Origin: Bdellovibrio bacteriovorus HD100
GTDB lineage: Bacteria; Bdellovibrionota; Bdellovibrionia; Bdellovibrionales; Bdellovibrionaceae
Direction: 5' to 3'
Assembly: GCF_000196175.1 (NCBI RefSeq)
Contig: NC_005363.1
Span: forward strand, 2,356,001-2,420,000
Length of the DNA: 64,000 nt
The notes beneath the pieces are model-generated. The model was not told where the DNA came from, searched no databases, and saw only the letters and a list, made by a program, of their open reading frames with translations. The stretch's first letter is position 1. The number at the start of each line of letters is the position of its first letter. This document shows positions 24,646 through 34,200 of this stretch, in pieces. The position numbers and the translations under genes were made by a program.

Positions 24646-25752
24646 TTAGATTTTGTAAGGTTTGTATTCCATGTGAAGGTCGCGTGCGACTGGCTCGTAA
24701 ACAACGTGGCCACCGTATACGTTCAGACCTTTCAACAATGCAGGGGATTTCGCAACTGCATCTTCCACACCCATCGCTGCGATCATGGAACCGTAGCGCA
24801 GAGTTACGTTCGTCAATGCGTAAGTGGATGTTCTAGGAACAACGCCTGGCATGTTTGGAACGCAATAATGGATCACACCGTCAACTTCGTAAGTTGGGCT
24901 GGTGTGGGAAGTTGGACGGCACGTCTCAATACAACCACCCTGGTCGACCGCAACGTCCACAACAACAGAGCCTTTAGCCATGCTGGAGATCATTTCTTTG
25001 GAAACCAACGTCGGAGCTTTGTGACCCGTGATCAGAACGCCACCAACCACCAGGTCCGATTCCTTAACAGAATCTTCGATGTTTTTCGCGTTAGAGAACA
25101 AAGTCATGCAACGGCCCTGGAAGATATCATCAAGATATTCCAAACGTGCTGTGTTCACATCAAGGATCGTTACGGAAGCGCCCAAACCGACAGCCATTTT
25201 CGCTGCGTTGGTACCAACCACACCACCACCGATGATGGTGACTTTAGCTGGTTTAACACCCGTTACGCCACCCATCAGGATGCCTTTTCCACCGTGGTCT
25301 TTTTGCAGGTAGAAAGCACCGATCTGAGTCGCCATACGACCGGCAACTTCAGACATTGGAGTCAACAATGGCAAAGAGCCGTTGTCCAACTGGATGGTTT
25401 CGTAAGCGATCGCTTTCACTTTACGTTCACAAAGAACTTTCGTCAGCTTCGCTTCTGCAGCCAAGTGAAGGTAAGTGTAAAGGATCTGATTTTCTTTCAT
25501 CAGTTCGTATTCGTCTGGAAGAGGTTCTTTAACTTTTTGGATCATGTCCGCTTTTGCGTACACTTCTTTTTTGGTGTCGATGATTTTCGCACCAGCTTTT
25601 TCGTACTGTTCGTTAGAGATACCAGAGCCCACGCCCGCATCTTTTTCAACGATCACAGTGTGGCCTTCGCTCACATACTGACGCACGCCCGCTTCGGTCA
25701 AACCAACGCGGTTCTCAGAAATCTTAATCTCCTTAGGAACACCGATAATCAT
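24646..25752 (-). CDS. ald: Alanine dehydrogenase
   Basis: A 368-residue cytoplasmic NAD-dependent L-alanine dehydrogenase, of canonical length. It interconverts alanine with pyruvate and ammonia, allowing alanine catabolism. Family landmarks are [20 protein letters not shown] at the N-terminus, [10 protein letters not shown] (catalytic His near residue 96), the NAD-binding [18 protein letters not shown] and [11 protein letters not shown]. It is monocistronic, with an AGGAG Shine-Dalgarno sequence and its own terminator. For a predator living on prey protein, alanine catabolism fits. Related transhydrogenase alpha subunits are less likely given the length. Confidence 0.96.
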   Translation of the reverse strand: MIIGVPKEIKISENRVGLTEAGVRQYVSEGHTVIVEKDAGVGSGISNEQYEKAGAKIIDTKKEVYAKADMIQKVKEPLPDEYELMKENQILYTYLHLAAEAKLTKVLCERKVKAIAYETIQLDNGSLPLLTPMSEVAGRMATQIGAFYLQKDHGGKGILMGGVTGVKPAKVTIIGGGVVGTNAAKMAVGLGASVTILDVNTARLEYLDDIFQGRCMTLFSNAKNIEDSVKESDLVVGGVLITGHKAPTLVSKEMISSMAKGSVVVDVAVDQGGCIETCRPTSHTSPTYEVDGVIHYCVPNMPGVVPRTSTYALTNVTLRYGSMIAAMGVEDAVAKSPALLKGLNVYGGHVVYEPVARDLHMEYKPYKI

Positions 25753-25826
25753 GATTTACTCCTGTTATTCCGGTTTTGAAACTCCGCAACTATGCCAGAT
25801 CCGTAATAAAAAGCAAGAACCCCAAA

Positions 25827-25905
25827 AAAAGGTGCCCGGTGACTTTTTACACCCACAACGCGTCATTGACGCAGCGTAGACGTAAAAAATCACCAGGCAC
25901 CTTTT
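25827..25905. repeat. 79-bp palindromic intergenic repeat, full copy
   Basis: Two 39-bp arms (25827-25865 and 25867-25905) are imperfect inverted copies around a 1-base centre. The outer ten bases, AAAAGGTGCC and GGCACCTTTT, are perfectly matched. The right arm recurs alone at 189-227. It lies upstream of ald and before the 26052 gene. It resembles a short non-autonomous element or REP/BIME-like unit. Confidence 0.85.
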
Positions 25906-26051
25906 AGCCTTTAATTGGGGGAGGCTTTTTTATGGGAGTTGGGACGAAATCTGTCACGGAATTCAAACAAATGGGCATTTTCTACTGTACAAAATCCTGA
26001 CAGGCGCGGATTTGCCGGAGTTCGAGTATTCTTCGGGCCTCGGAGAATAAA

Positions 26052-27704
26052 ATGAAATTAGCAGTACGTGTTTCCGCAATATTACTGTTGTCCCTGAGCG
26101 CCCAGGCGCAAAGCAAGGATGCCGCCACCCAATGGCGCATCACCCAGCCTGCGTGGACTGAATACCACGAACAGCAATTCGGCCAGTTCGTCGCCCGCCT
26201 TGGGGATGCCGTGGAAAAACGCCAGTGCGGCAAAGTGAACACCTGCATGCTCAGCACCGCCAACATGTACTTTGGAACAGACCCATCGGGCCTGAAGTAC
26301 TATTCAGACTGTGCGGATCTTCCTTACTATCTGCGTGGTTATTTCGCATGGAAAAACGGTCTGCCATTCTCTGTCACGGCCGAGGTCAAACCAAGTCCTC
26401 TGAACACGGACAAGGTGAAAGACGTTCGGTACTCTTCACAAGGCAACATGGTCACGAAACGTTATGATGTCCTGACTAAAAACGGGATCTTCAAAAATAC
26501 CTATCCAAATGCTTTGGAAATTCTGAACGATGTGGTTCCGGGCCTGACTTATTCCGCCACTCTGCGCATGTCCGGCGCCGAAGACTCTGAACTTTACACC
26601 GACTTCTATCCGGTCAAGATCGACCGCCAGGGCATCCGTCCCGGCACCGTGATCTATGATCCCAACGGACACGTCGCGGTTGTTTACAAAGTCACTGACG
26701 ACGGCCGTGTGTTCTATATTGATGCTCACCCGGACAATTCTTTGACGATGGGTATGTACACGCCAAAATTCGTGCGCAGTAATCCAAACCAGGGTGCGGG
26801 CTTTAAAAAGTTCCGTCCTTTGACCTTGGTGGATGCAAAACCGGACTCTTCCGGTGCTTATGCCGGCGGAAAAATCGTGGCCGCGAACAATAATCAGCTT
26901 CGCGACTACAGCCTGGAACAGTTCTATGGCACCCAGCCAGACAATGCCGGCTGGAGCAAGGGCAAATTCCTGTTCCGTGGCCAGCAAGTCACTTATTACG
27001 ACTACATCCGCCTGAGCCTGACTGAAGGTGAGGCCCACATCGATCCACTGAAGGACATGGCGCAATTGACAGACGATATCTGTGTCAGCCTTAAAGACCG
27101 CGTCGCCGCTGTGGATGCCGCAAGAACGTCCGGTGTTTCCGCGAAGCCTCACCCGGAACGCCTGCCGGTGAATATCTTCGGAACTGATGGAGAGTGGGAA
27201 AACTACGCCACCCCTTCCCGTGATGCCCGCTTGAAAGTGGCCTTCATGGATCTTGTGACGTCAACCCGCGCGAACATTGAAAAGTACAAAAAGCGTGATC
27301 CGTCCATCCGCTACAATGGTGGCAACCTGGCTCAGGATCTGTTCAATATTTACGCGCAAAAAGCACAGGCTTGCCAGTTCTCGTACACGACCACGTCAGG
27401 CCGCACAGTGATGATGAACCTGGAAGCTGCCAGACAAAGACTGTTCGCAATGAGCTTTGACCCATATCACTGCATTGAGCTTCGCTGGGGAGCCCGCATC
27501 GAAGCGGAACTGGCCTCCTGCCAGGATGATTCAAACAAACGCGCGTGGTATGAGCGTGAACAATGGTTGCGCAACCAATGGGAACGTCGTTATGACGCTC
27601 GCATGGACTACAGTCTTCAAGAACTGACCGGTCCACTTCCGGGCGTCGGCATTGCGACTCCGCCGGACGTAGACATCGTTGGTTACTTGAAGTCTCAGAG
27701 ATAA
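26052..27704 (+). CDS. Secreted protein with possible NlpC/P60-like fold
   Basis: A 550-residue protein with a signal peptide (MKLAVRVSAILLLSLSAQA) and GGAGAA before the ATG. I do not recognise the whole family. Residues about 85-245 hold what looks like a papain-fold triad: Cys in DCADLPYYLRGYFAW (about residue 86), His in DPNGHVAVVYKV (about 216) and then VFYIDAHPDNS (about 230). Cell-wall NlpC/P60 peptidases show C, H, and H/N/D in this order. About 300 C-terminal residues with several cysteines are unassigned. It could cut peptide crosslinks in cell walls, though this is inference. It is alone on its strand. Confidence 0.62.
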   Translation: MKLAVRVSAILLLSLSAQAQSKDAATQWRITQPAWTEYHEQQFGQFVARLGDAVEKRQCGKVNTCMLSTANMYFGTDPSGLKYYSDCADLPYYLRGYFAWKNGLPFSVTAEVKPSPLNTDKVKDVRYSSQGNMVTKRYDVLTKNGIFKNTYPNALEILNDVVPGLTYSATLRMSGAEDSELYTDFYPVKIDRQGIRPGTVIYDPNGHVAVVYKVTDDGRVFYIDAHPDNSLTMGMYTPKFVRSNPNQGAGFKKFRPLTLVDAKPDSSGAYAGGKIVAANNNQLRDYSLEQFYGTQPDNAGWSKGKFLFRGQQVTYYDYIRLSLTEGEAHIDPLKDMAQLTDDICVSLKDRVAAVDAARTSGVSAKPHPERLPVNIFGTDGEWENYATPSRDARLKVAFMDLVTSTRANIEKYKKRDPSIRYNGGNLAQDLFNIYAQKAQACQFSYTTTSGRTVMMNLEAARQRLFAMSFDPYHCIELRWGARIEAELASCQDDSNKRAWYEREQWLRNQWERRYDARMDYSLQELTGPLPGVGIATPPDVDIVGYLKSQR

Positions 27705-27717
27705 GTTTACTCCCAGG

Positions 27718-27848
27718 CGGGAGAGCGGGGCTGCGCTGGTCTCGCCGGCCTCCTGCCTGCGACTTCGCGACACGCCGTCCGGGCTCTGCTGTGGCCCGCG
27801 CTGCGCGCGGGTGCGCGCCGTCGTGCCCACCGCCTCCCCACTCTCCCG
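27718..27848. repeat. GC-rich inverted-repeat intergenic element
   Basis: Arms 27718-27749 and 27817-27848 are inverted copies, 25 of 32 positions matching. The interior has more GC-rich hairpin potential (27785-27810). The composition differs sharply from neighbours. It shares CGGCCTCCTGCCT (27746-27758) with a similar element at 50452-50585. It carries no gene. Confidence 0.6.
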
Positions 27849-27938
27849 ATGCAAATTACGAATCACCTTGTAGAATAAATAATTTCAAAGATGTAACTGC
27901 GGATTTACGAATGCCATTGAAAACGGTAAAACACCGTC

Positions 27939-28193
27939 ATGATTTTGGCTTTAGTGACAGCACTTCAACTTCAATGCGGCATTCAACAAGCAGGCGAGCA
28001 ATCGCTGAGCTACGGGACTGTCATCTATGTCACCGCAGAAAATCCAGCACCACAACTCGCTTACTTTGAATTAACCGGCGACGATTTCACCAGCCATCCT
28101 TACTGCGAATTCATTCAATCAAAAATGAACAGCGGCGAAACCTTCACGATCAAACTGGACAAATCCGGCAAAAAGATCCAAGGGCTCAAATAA
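27939..28193 (+). CDS. Small possible secreted protein
   Basis: An 84-residue ORF starting MILALVTALQLQCGIQQAGE, with a short hydrophobic start that may act as a signal. The rest (YVTAENPAPQLAYFELTGDD and FTIKLDKSGKKI) is soluble. No family is recognised and no strong ribosome-binding site is seen. A good terminator directly after its stop supports a real transcript. The call is tentative. Confidence 0.45.
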   Translation: MILALVTALQLQCGIQQAGEQSLSYGTVIYVTAENPAPQLAYFELTGDDFTSHPYCEFIQSKMNSGETFTIKLDKSGKKIQGLK

Positions 28194-28195
28194 AA

Positions 28196-28222
28196 AAGGG
28201 CTGGCAACGCCAACCCTTTTTC
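28196..28222. terminator. Intrinsic terminator between converging genes
   Basis: AAGGGCTGGC (28196-28205) pairs with GCCAACCCTT (28209-28218) with one mismatch over a 3-base loop. A-run and T-run flanks let it work for both strands. Confidence 0.82.
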
Positions 28223-28243
28223 TGTTCATTTTCACTGATCTAA

Positions 28244-28969
28244 CTAGAAGGTACGGCTGGTCGAAGTCCCGCATCTATTATAGCCACTGATCGTCAGCGA
28301 CTTCGAGGCCCAATCAGACGGCCATGCTGGTGTGTTCAGGCAATCCACCGCAGTGCCGCCGAAGCTGCACTCCAAAGATCCTACACCTGCGCCGTTATCA
28401 AAGACGATAAGGGCGTCGGACGCGGCTTTGGTGGGATCATAGATGAATGTCGGCACATAGCTGCCGCGCGTGTCACAGATCTCGGTCGCCATGTCTGAGG
28501 AATAGTGAGAGCCGTAAGCCGAGGAATCCACTCGGATGCCCAGACCCGTCGTGTCGGCATAAGAGTAGTCAGAGATTTTCAGGATATACAGGCGCATGTT
28601 CTTCGCCGAATTATAAGACGCCTTTACCGTCAACGACACATAGATATAGCCGTCGATTTCAGTGAACAGACCATAATAAGAAGCCAGCGCATAGTCATCC
28701 CCCGGCACCATCCAGATATAGTCTGCGGCACTTCCCATATAAGAAGGCTTTTGCAACTTTAACGTGATAGCCTGACCAGGAACCAGTGTCACCGGAGTTC
28801 CTGAGTTTGGATAACTCAAGATCCCTGAACTGTCGGTGCTGTTGGAATTGTTCTTGTCAGTGGATGCGGAGCCAGAAGAGCTTGGCGCGCAGTTTTGAAA
28901 ACTCAGGGTACAAACGACGAGGACAGCAAACACAAAGGCACTGCCCCAGATTTTTTTATGATTCTGCAT
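28244..28969 (-). CDS. Putative lipoprotein of unknown function
   Basis: The start at 28969 follows GGGGGA and gives 241 residues. The N-terminus (MQNHKKIWGSAFVFAVLVVC) ends in a lipobox-like LSFQNCA, an FQNC form that I associate with Bdellovibrio lipoproteins. A Ser/Thr/Asn-rich linker follows, then a beta-rich region (TLVPGQAITLKLQKPSYMG) and a C-terminal segment with several Cys (LECSFGG, VDCLN, NRCGTS). No catalytic motif is seen. It is probably anchored at the outer membrane or cell surface. Confidence 0.65.
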   Translation of the reverse strand: MQNHKKIWGSAFVFAVLVVCTLSFQNCAPSSSGSASTDKNNSNSTDSSGILSYPNSGTPVTLVPGQAITLKLQKPSYMGSAADYIWMVPGDDYALASYYGLFTEIDGYIYVSLTVKASYNSAKNMRLYILKISDYSYADTTGLGIRVDSSAYGSHYSSDMATEICDTRGSYVPTFIYDPTKAASDALIVFDNGAGVGSLECSFGGTAVDCLNTPAWPSDWASKSLTISGYNRCGTSTSRTF

Positions 28970-29058
28970 ACATTCCCCCACCAGAAGCACAGTATTGCTA
29001 CTTTACCATTATACTGATCGGCAAATGTTGAGAAAAAATGGAATCAGTCTGATTCGTC

Positions 29059-29967
29059 TCAGACTGGGACAGTCCAGCCTGTATAACGGCGAACTTCGTC
29101 GGAAATATCCGCACCCAGTTCAACGTGACGATAGCTGGTTGGAGAATCCCAGATCTTGCGCACCAGTTTATTCATGACATCATGGCCGGCTTTATAAAGA
29201 ACCACATGACCCATCAATGGCATTTCCAGAGTGACCAGATCCCCCAGAGCATCCAGACACTTGTGACGGACGAACTCATCCGCCCAGCGCAGCCCTTCCG
29301 GGTTCACCACGTTTTCGCCATCTAGCACGATGCAGTTATCAAGACTGCCACCTTTGGCAAGACCGCGGGACTTCAATGCTTCGACATCCTTCATGAAACC
29401 AAAGGTGCGGGCATTGGCCACATCACGACCGAAAGACTGCTCGTTGATATCCAGGTCGATAGTTTGTTTCCCGATGGTGGGATTTGGGAAATCAATGGTC
29501 ACTGTCAGACGCAGACCGTGATAGGGAACCACGTAGGCGTGTTTTTCGCCCTCGCTGAAATAAATGGGCTCAGTGATATAACAGTACTTGCGCGGCTGAT
29601 CTTGTTCGACAATTCCAACTGCCAGCAATGCCTCCAGGAACACACGGGCGCTGCCGTCACCGATGGGAATCTCGGGACCATCGAGTTCAATAAACAGATT
29701 GTCGATGCGCAGGGCAGACAAGGCTGAAACACAGTGCTCGATCGTCGCCACAGAAAACGCCGGGCCGCCAATGGTGGTCTGATGGGATGTCGCTTGCACG
29801 TTGCGGGCTGTGACTTTCAAAGAAGGACTGCCAGGCAGATCCGTGCGAATGAAGTAAACCCCCGTATCAGCCGGAGCCGGGCGGAAGGTCAATGTACAAG
29901 GATCGCCGGAATGAATCCCGATCCCCTGAACCACAGTCTTTTTACGAATAGTTTTTTGCAAGAACAT
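29059..29967 (-). CDS. lpxC: UDP-3-O-acyl-N-acetylglucosamine deacetylase
   Basis: LpxC, 302 residues, does the committed step of lipid A synthesis, removing acetate from UDP-3-O-acyl-GlcNAc. The zinc enzyme's motifs are present: TIRKKTVVQGIGIHSG at the N-terminus, TIEHCVSALSAL (zinc His near residue 79), and RHKCLDALGDL (about 235-245) with zinc His and Asp. The catalytic Glu lies in the IEHC region. The length is canonical. This agrees with a Gram-negative outer membrane and lptF in the window. Confidence 0.97.
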   Translation of the reverse strand: MFLQKTIRKKTVVQGIGIHSGDPCTLTFRPAPADTGVYFIRTDLPGSPSLKVTARNVQATSHQTTIGGPAFSVATIEHCVSALSALRIDNLFIELDGPEIPIGDGSARVFLEALLAVGIVEQDQPRKYCYITEPIYFSEGEKHAYVVPYHGLRLTVTIDFPNPTIGKQTIDLDINEQSFGRDVANARTFGFMKDVEALKSRGLAKGGSLDNCIVLDGENVVNPEGLRWADEFVRHKCLDALGDLVTLEMPLMGHVVLYKAGHDVMNKLVRKIWDSPTSYRHVELGADISDEVRRYTGWTVPV

Positions 29968-29988
29968 CTTGCTTTCAATTTAGCCTAA

Positions 29989-30993
29989 CTAAGAGCCCTT
30001 CGCAATGCGGATTTGCCCGACCACGTCACCACGCCAGTTTGTGACAGGAGACATGGTGAATTTGGAAAGCGCCTTGAATTCACTCTCATTCAAGCCCCCC
30101 AACTGCAGCAAAAGCATCGCCGTGGCAGCCTGAGCCGCCCGCCCCGCCCCGTCTGCGGCTTTCACCGCGAACGCCACCTTCTTTTCCGGCAGCACACCAC
30201 AGAAAACACCTTCAGCCCCGCCCTTGATCACGGCACGACCTTGTGACTTTTCGATCACAGCTGTGGCGAAATTGTCACTGCCGGAAATATAGAACGGATG
30301 GGACCGGACCGCGTGCAAAATACGCTCTGCCGCGACTTTGCGCGCTGGTGCCTCTTTGGGGTTGATAAAGGTCGACATCCCGATAGCCATGTTTTGCAGC
30401 GGAACGCCGTAAGTCGGGATGCCACAACCATCCACTCCATAGGGAACCTTCGAGTGATCAATGCGCATGGTTTCACTTAAAACCTTGCGCAGTCTTTTCT
30501 GCGCACTGTGCTCGTACTTTTCATAGCCCGTCGGATCCTCGCCCAGATGCAGACAGGTCGAGATAATTGCCGAGTGCTTCCCCGCACAGTTGTTGCAGAG
30601 CACGGTGGGCTTTTGACTTTTACGAATCATCTCGTGGGCGCTGGCTTCGTCGTAAGGCAGATGTGGACCGCAGACATACTGGGCTTCTTTCAAGCCTGCC
30701 TTTTCCATCCACTGCGAAAGCGCCGCCAGGTGATCTTTTTCACCGCGATGAGAGGCACAGGCCAAAGCGATGTGTTTGGCTTCAAGATTGAATTTATCCG
30801 CAGCGCCGGACTCGATCAGCGGCAACGCCTGCAGCATCTTGATCGCACTGCGAGGCATGGTCAGGTACTGCGGGTGGCCCCAGTACTGGACAAGATTGCC
30901 GACTTCGTTCACGACAACGGCCATCACCTGATGCTGACTTTCCACCACGGAACCGCGCAACACCTCAATGATCAAAGGCTGTTTTGATGCCAT
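29989..30993 (-). CDS. Asparaginase, PF06089 (Asparaginase_II) family
   Basis: A 334-residue protein starting at 30993 (GGAG eight bases before). It matches the Asparaginase_II/AnsA family typified by Rhizobium etli asparaginase: EVLRGSVVESQHQVMAVV at the N-terminus, ALACASHRGEKDHL, VLCNNCAGKHSAIIST (Ser/Cys/Lys site), YGVDGCGIPTYGVPL and MSPVTNWRGDVVG. It is distinct from the bacterial type I/II asparaginases. It hydrolyses L-asparagine to aspartate and ammonia. The gene has no signal peptide. It lies 21 bp upstream of lpxC on the same strand. Confidence 0.85.
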   Translation of the reverse strand: MASKQPLIIEVLRGSVVESQHQVMAVVVNEVGNLVQYWGHPQYLTMPRSAIKMLQALPLIESGAADKFNLEAKHIALACASHRGEKDHLAALSQWMEKAGLKEAQYVCGPHLPYDEASAHEMIRKSQKPTVLCNNCAGKHSAIISTCLHLGEDPTGYEKYEHSAQKRLRKVLSETMRIDHSKVPYGVDGCGIPTYGVPLQNMAIGMSTFINPKEAPARKVAAERILHAVRSHPFYISGSDNFATAVIEKSQGRAVIKGGAEGVFCGVLPEKKVAFAVKAADGAGRAAQAATAMLLLQLGGLNESEFKALSKFTMSPVTNWRGDVVGQIRIAKGS

Positions 30994-31159
30994 ATCTTTT
31001 TCTCCAAACAAGCTGCTCAGGATTCTCAAAACAACACGATTCCGACAGAGAATTCTGCAAAAATATCGCCCAAACATCGCAGGCGAACCGCTGATAAGTC
31101 TATCAGGATGCTGGGGACCCCAACATAAAAACCTGCAACAGACTCAAAATACGACAAAC

Positions 31160-31183
31160 GACAAAGCCGGCGTGATGCCGGCC
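31160..31183 (-). terminator. Terminator of the RCC1-repeat gene
   Basis: GCCGGC (31166-31171) pairs with GCCGGC (31177-31182) over a 5-base loop. On the minus strand a short T-rich stretch follows (TTTGTCGTTT). It lies about 45 bp past the stop. Confidence 0.7.
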
Positions 31184-31227
31184 TCGAATAGTAATCACGT
31201 TTTAAGGATATCCCTGCCCTCTGATTT

Positions 31228-34200
31228 CTACAGTCCCCAGACCGTGCGCGGGAATGGGAAGCGATCTGCGGTTCCAACAACACCTTTGTTATTGTCACCC
31301 ATGCACTTCATTTCACCCGTTTCCAGAACGAAACAGGTGCTGTCACTGCCCGCAGAGACAGCACGAACACCTTCTGCAACCACGGTTGCGGGACCGGAAG
31401 AATAACATTTATCAACTGTCGTCCCTATCCCAAGTTGCCCCTTCGGGTTATGCCCCCAGCAAACCAAACGGCGCTCTTCACCCACGATCGCGCACATATG
31501 TGAACGCCCCACAGAGACTTTCTTAACATCCGTCAGCAATGTTGCGGGAGTGTCGCCGTTCGTCCCCAGACAAGCCAAGCCACTCCCCCAGCACTTCAAG
31601 TCCCCGTTTTTCATGACGGCACAAGAGCCCGGACTGGTTTCATGTCCCCCCATAGAGACGGAGTCAACCCCGGACAACAACGGAGTCGCTGGTATCGTTG
31701 TTCTATCAACAGTGTCACCCAATCCCAGCTGCTTTTGGGTGTTATCCCCCCAACAGAACAAATCATCATTGGTTGCGATATAACAGGCTGCCTGGTAAGA
31801 CGTTTCAACATCCCGAACTCCGGACGACAAAACCAGATTTGGAAGAGTGTTGCTGCTGGCACTTCCTGGCTTGCTCTGGCCACTGTTGTTGTCACCCCAG
31901 CAATTCAGACCGCCGGTCGTCAACAGCGCACACCCACCGTCATCATTCAATGCCACCTTGCTGACATCTTTACCAATCACAATCTTCGGAGTTTTAAAAC
32001 TTGTGAAGGCAGGACTGACCCCCAAACTCAAGTTTGCGGAGTTATATCCCCAGCATCTCAGCTCGCCGTAGGTTGAAACTGAACAGCTGCGCTCTCGCCC
32101 TGTGGCGATCTGTCGCTGATTGCGCGACAAGGCTTGAGTCGGAACCAAGCGAGGCAACAACGTTCGATCACCCACTTGCCCCACCGAGTTTTGCCCCCAA
32201 CAAAGAACCTCGCCCGAAGACATCAAAGAACAGGCCGAATAGTAGTTTTCATGGAACACATTGCTGACTGAAACTGATTCAACGCCCGCAGGAATGACCG
32301 TCACAGGCAGTGTTTTATTCACTGGCAACGGCGAGGCCATCCAACATTGAACCGAAGAATCCAGCATCAATACACACCGTGGATCCAGACCATCCGTTGG
32401 GCCATATCTATTCGACATTCGCAGCAGGTTTTTAACTCCGCCACTGATCAATTGTACCGGTGCCGACGCTGCCACAATCGGATTGCCGCCTGGGATTCGG
32501 CCCCCAGAGCCCCACGTCCATACACTGCCGTCATTTTTCAAAGCTATGATCGACTCTTGCGATGTCATCATATCTTTATATTCGGAACTCATCTCCACCG
32601 GAACAGTTGAACCCGCCCCGCTGGTTCCAGGGGTCAACTGACCGTTACTGCCATTACCCCAACAATAGTTCTTGCGCACTGTCGGCGCACCTTCATCTTT
32701 TTGCACACAGATGTTGTCGTTGAAAAGGTCATAGGAAACAATATTGGTTGCCAACGGAGTCGCGGGCACAGTTGACGTGCTTCCTGAAGAGTACCAGGTC
32801 GATCTGTTACCCCAGCAGAAAAGATTTCTTTGCGACGGAGTTACGGAATCCAACTTAACAGCACACAAGGTGTTTCCGGTAACAGCCGCGATAAGACGCA
32901 TTTCCTCCACCTGCCCTGTGACAAGCTGTGGAGCTGCCAGAGTGCGCGAAGCATTGGTCGATCCCGTACCAAATATACCGGAATAGTCATCGCCCCAACA
33001 CATCAGGTCTTTATTGGTTTTTAGGTAACATAGCGCATTCGAGCTGACCGCCACTTGAGTGACTCCGGAATTCACATACTTCGTTGGCTGCAGCACTTTT
33101 CCACCGACGGATCCTGGCAGGGCACTCGCATTATCCCGCCCCCAACACCACATCTCGCCTGAAATATTCGCTGCACAGACGGTGTATCCGCCCACCTCAA
33201 AATGCGCCACATTCTGCATAACAGGTGTGGCTGAAGGCTCATTCGTGTTGACCACAGTTCCATCGCCAAGCTGGCCATAGTCGTTGGCACCGAAACATTT
33301 CAGGTCATTGTTGTCGTACAGTGCACAGGCAAAACCAACACCCTGTTTAAAGGACACAACCTTGGGTGCCACAACAGCGGAATCATCATCCCGGATCAAT
33401 ACCTCATGCACCGAGAGCATCCCCCCGTTTCCGAGGGAGTTTTTCGCCAGAATCAGACGAATCCGCTTTTCAGGCTCTGCCACAGCATCATCAAGAATGG
33501 TCAGCGGAATATATTTAGTCGTTTCACCAACGGCAAAGTTGACTTCTTTGGATGCCAGGTTGAAGTCCTCCGCACCAGCGTCACCCATGACCGCGATTGT
33601 AACTTTAAAGGCGATCGGAGCGGGACCACTCAGCACCACCGGAATGTTCAAAATGCCCGCATCTTCATTCACAATCTGACTGCTGGATACAAAGGATGCC
33701 GTCAAAGCCGACGTGTAAGTCAGAATCCCGGTCGTGTCTTTGACTGGCAGATCTGTCACCGCCACTTCATTGGCGGGATTAGTGACAGTGGCGCCATTCA
33801 GTTCAATGGCCGCAGGCATTTCAATACCGTCCGTATCATCATCACCGACAACAACCTCATATCGGAAAAGCAATTCCGATGGGGATACCTTAGTCACATA
33901 GTTGGCGATACGATTATTACTGCCAATGCGAATGGTGATGCGCGGATTTCCCGTCACGGTCACGGGCTGATCGTATTTTACGATGACCTCCAAACTGGTG
34001 CCATCCAGGTACACGTCAGTGTCCGGGGTGCTCAGTCTTTTCACCTCAGGGATGGTGCGGATCAATACCGGCGTACTCTGCGACAAAGACTCTGCCGCCC
34101 CTGGAGCTGGCAGCGTCAGCAGATTGGCGATTTCATCAGCGGTGCCTGTGACATCTTCTGCGGGCTCAATAGAGCCGCCGTTTAAGTTGATTGCCTGCGT

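Noticed and set aside
24673-25779. Plus-strand ORF of 368 codons opposite ald
   Set aside because: Exactly antisense to alanine dehydrogenase; the product is unlike any protein family.
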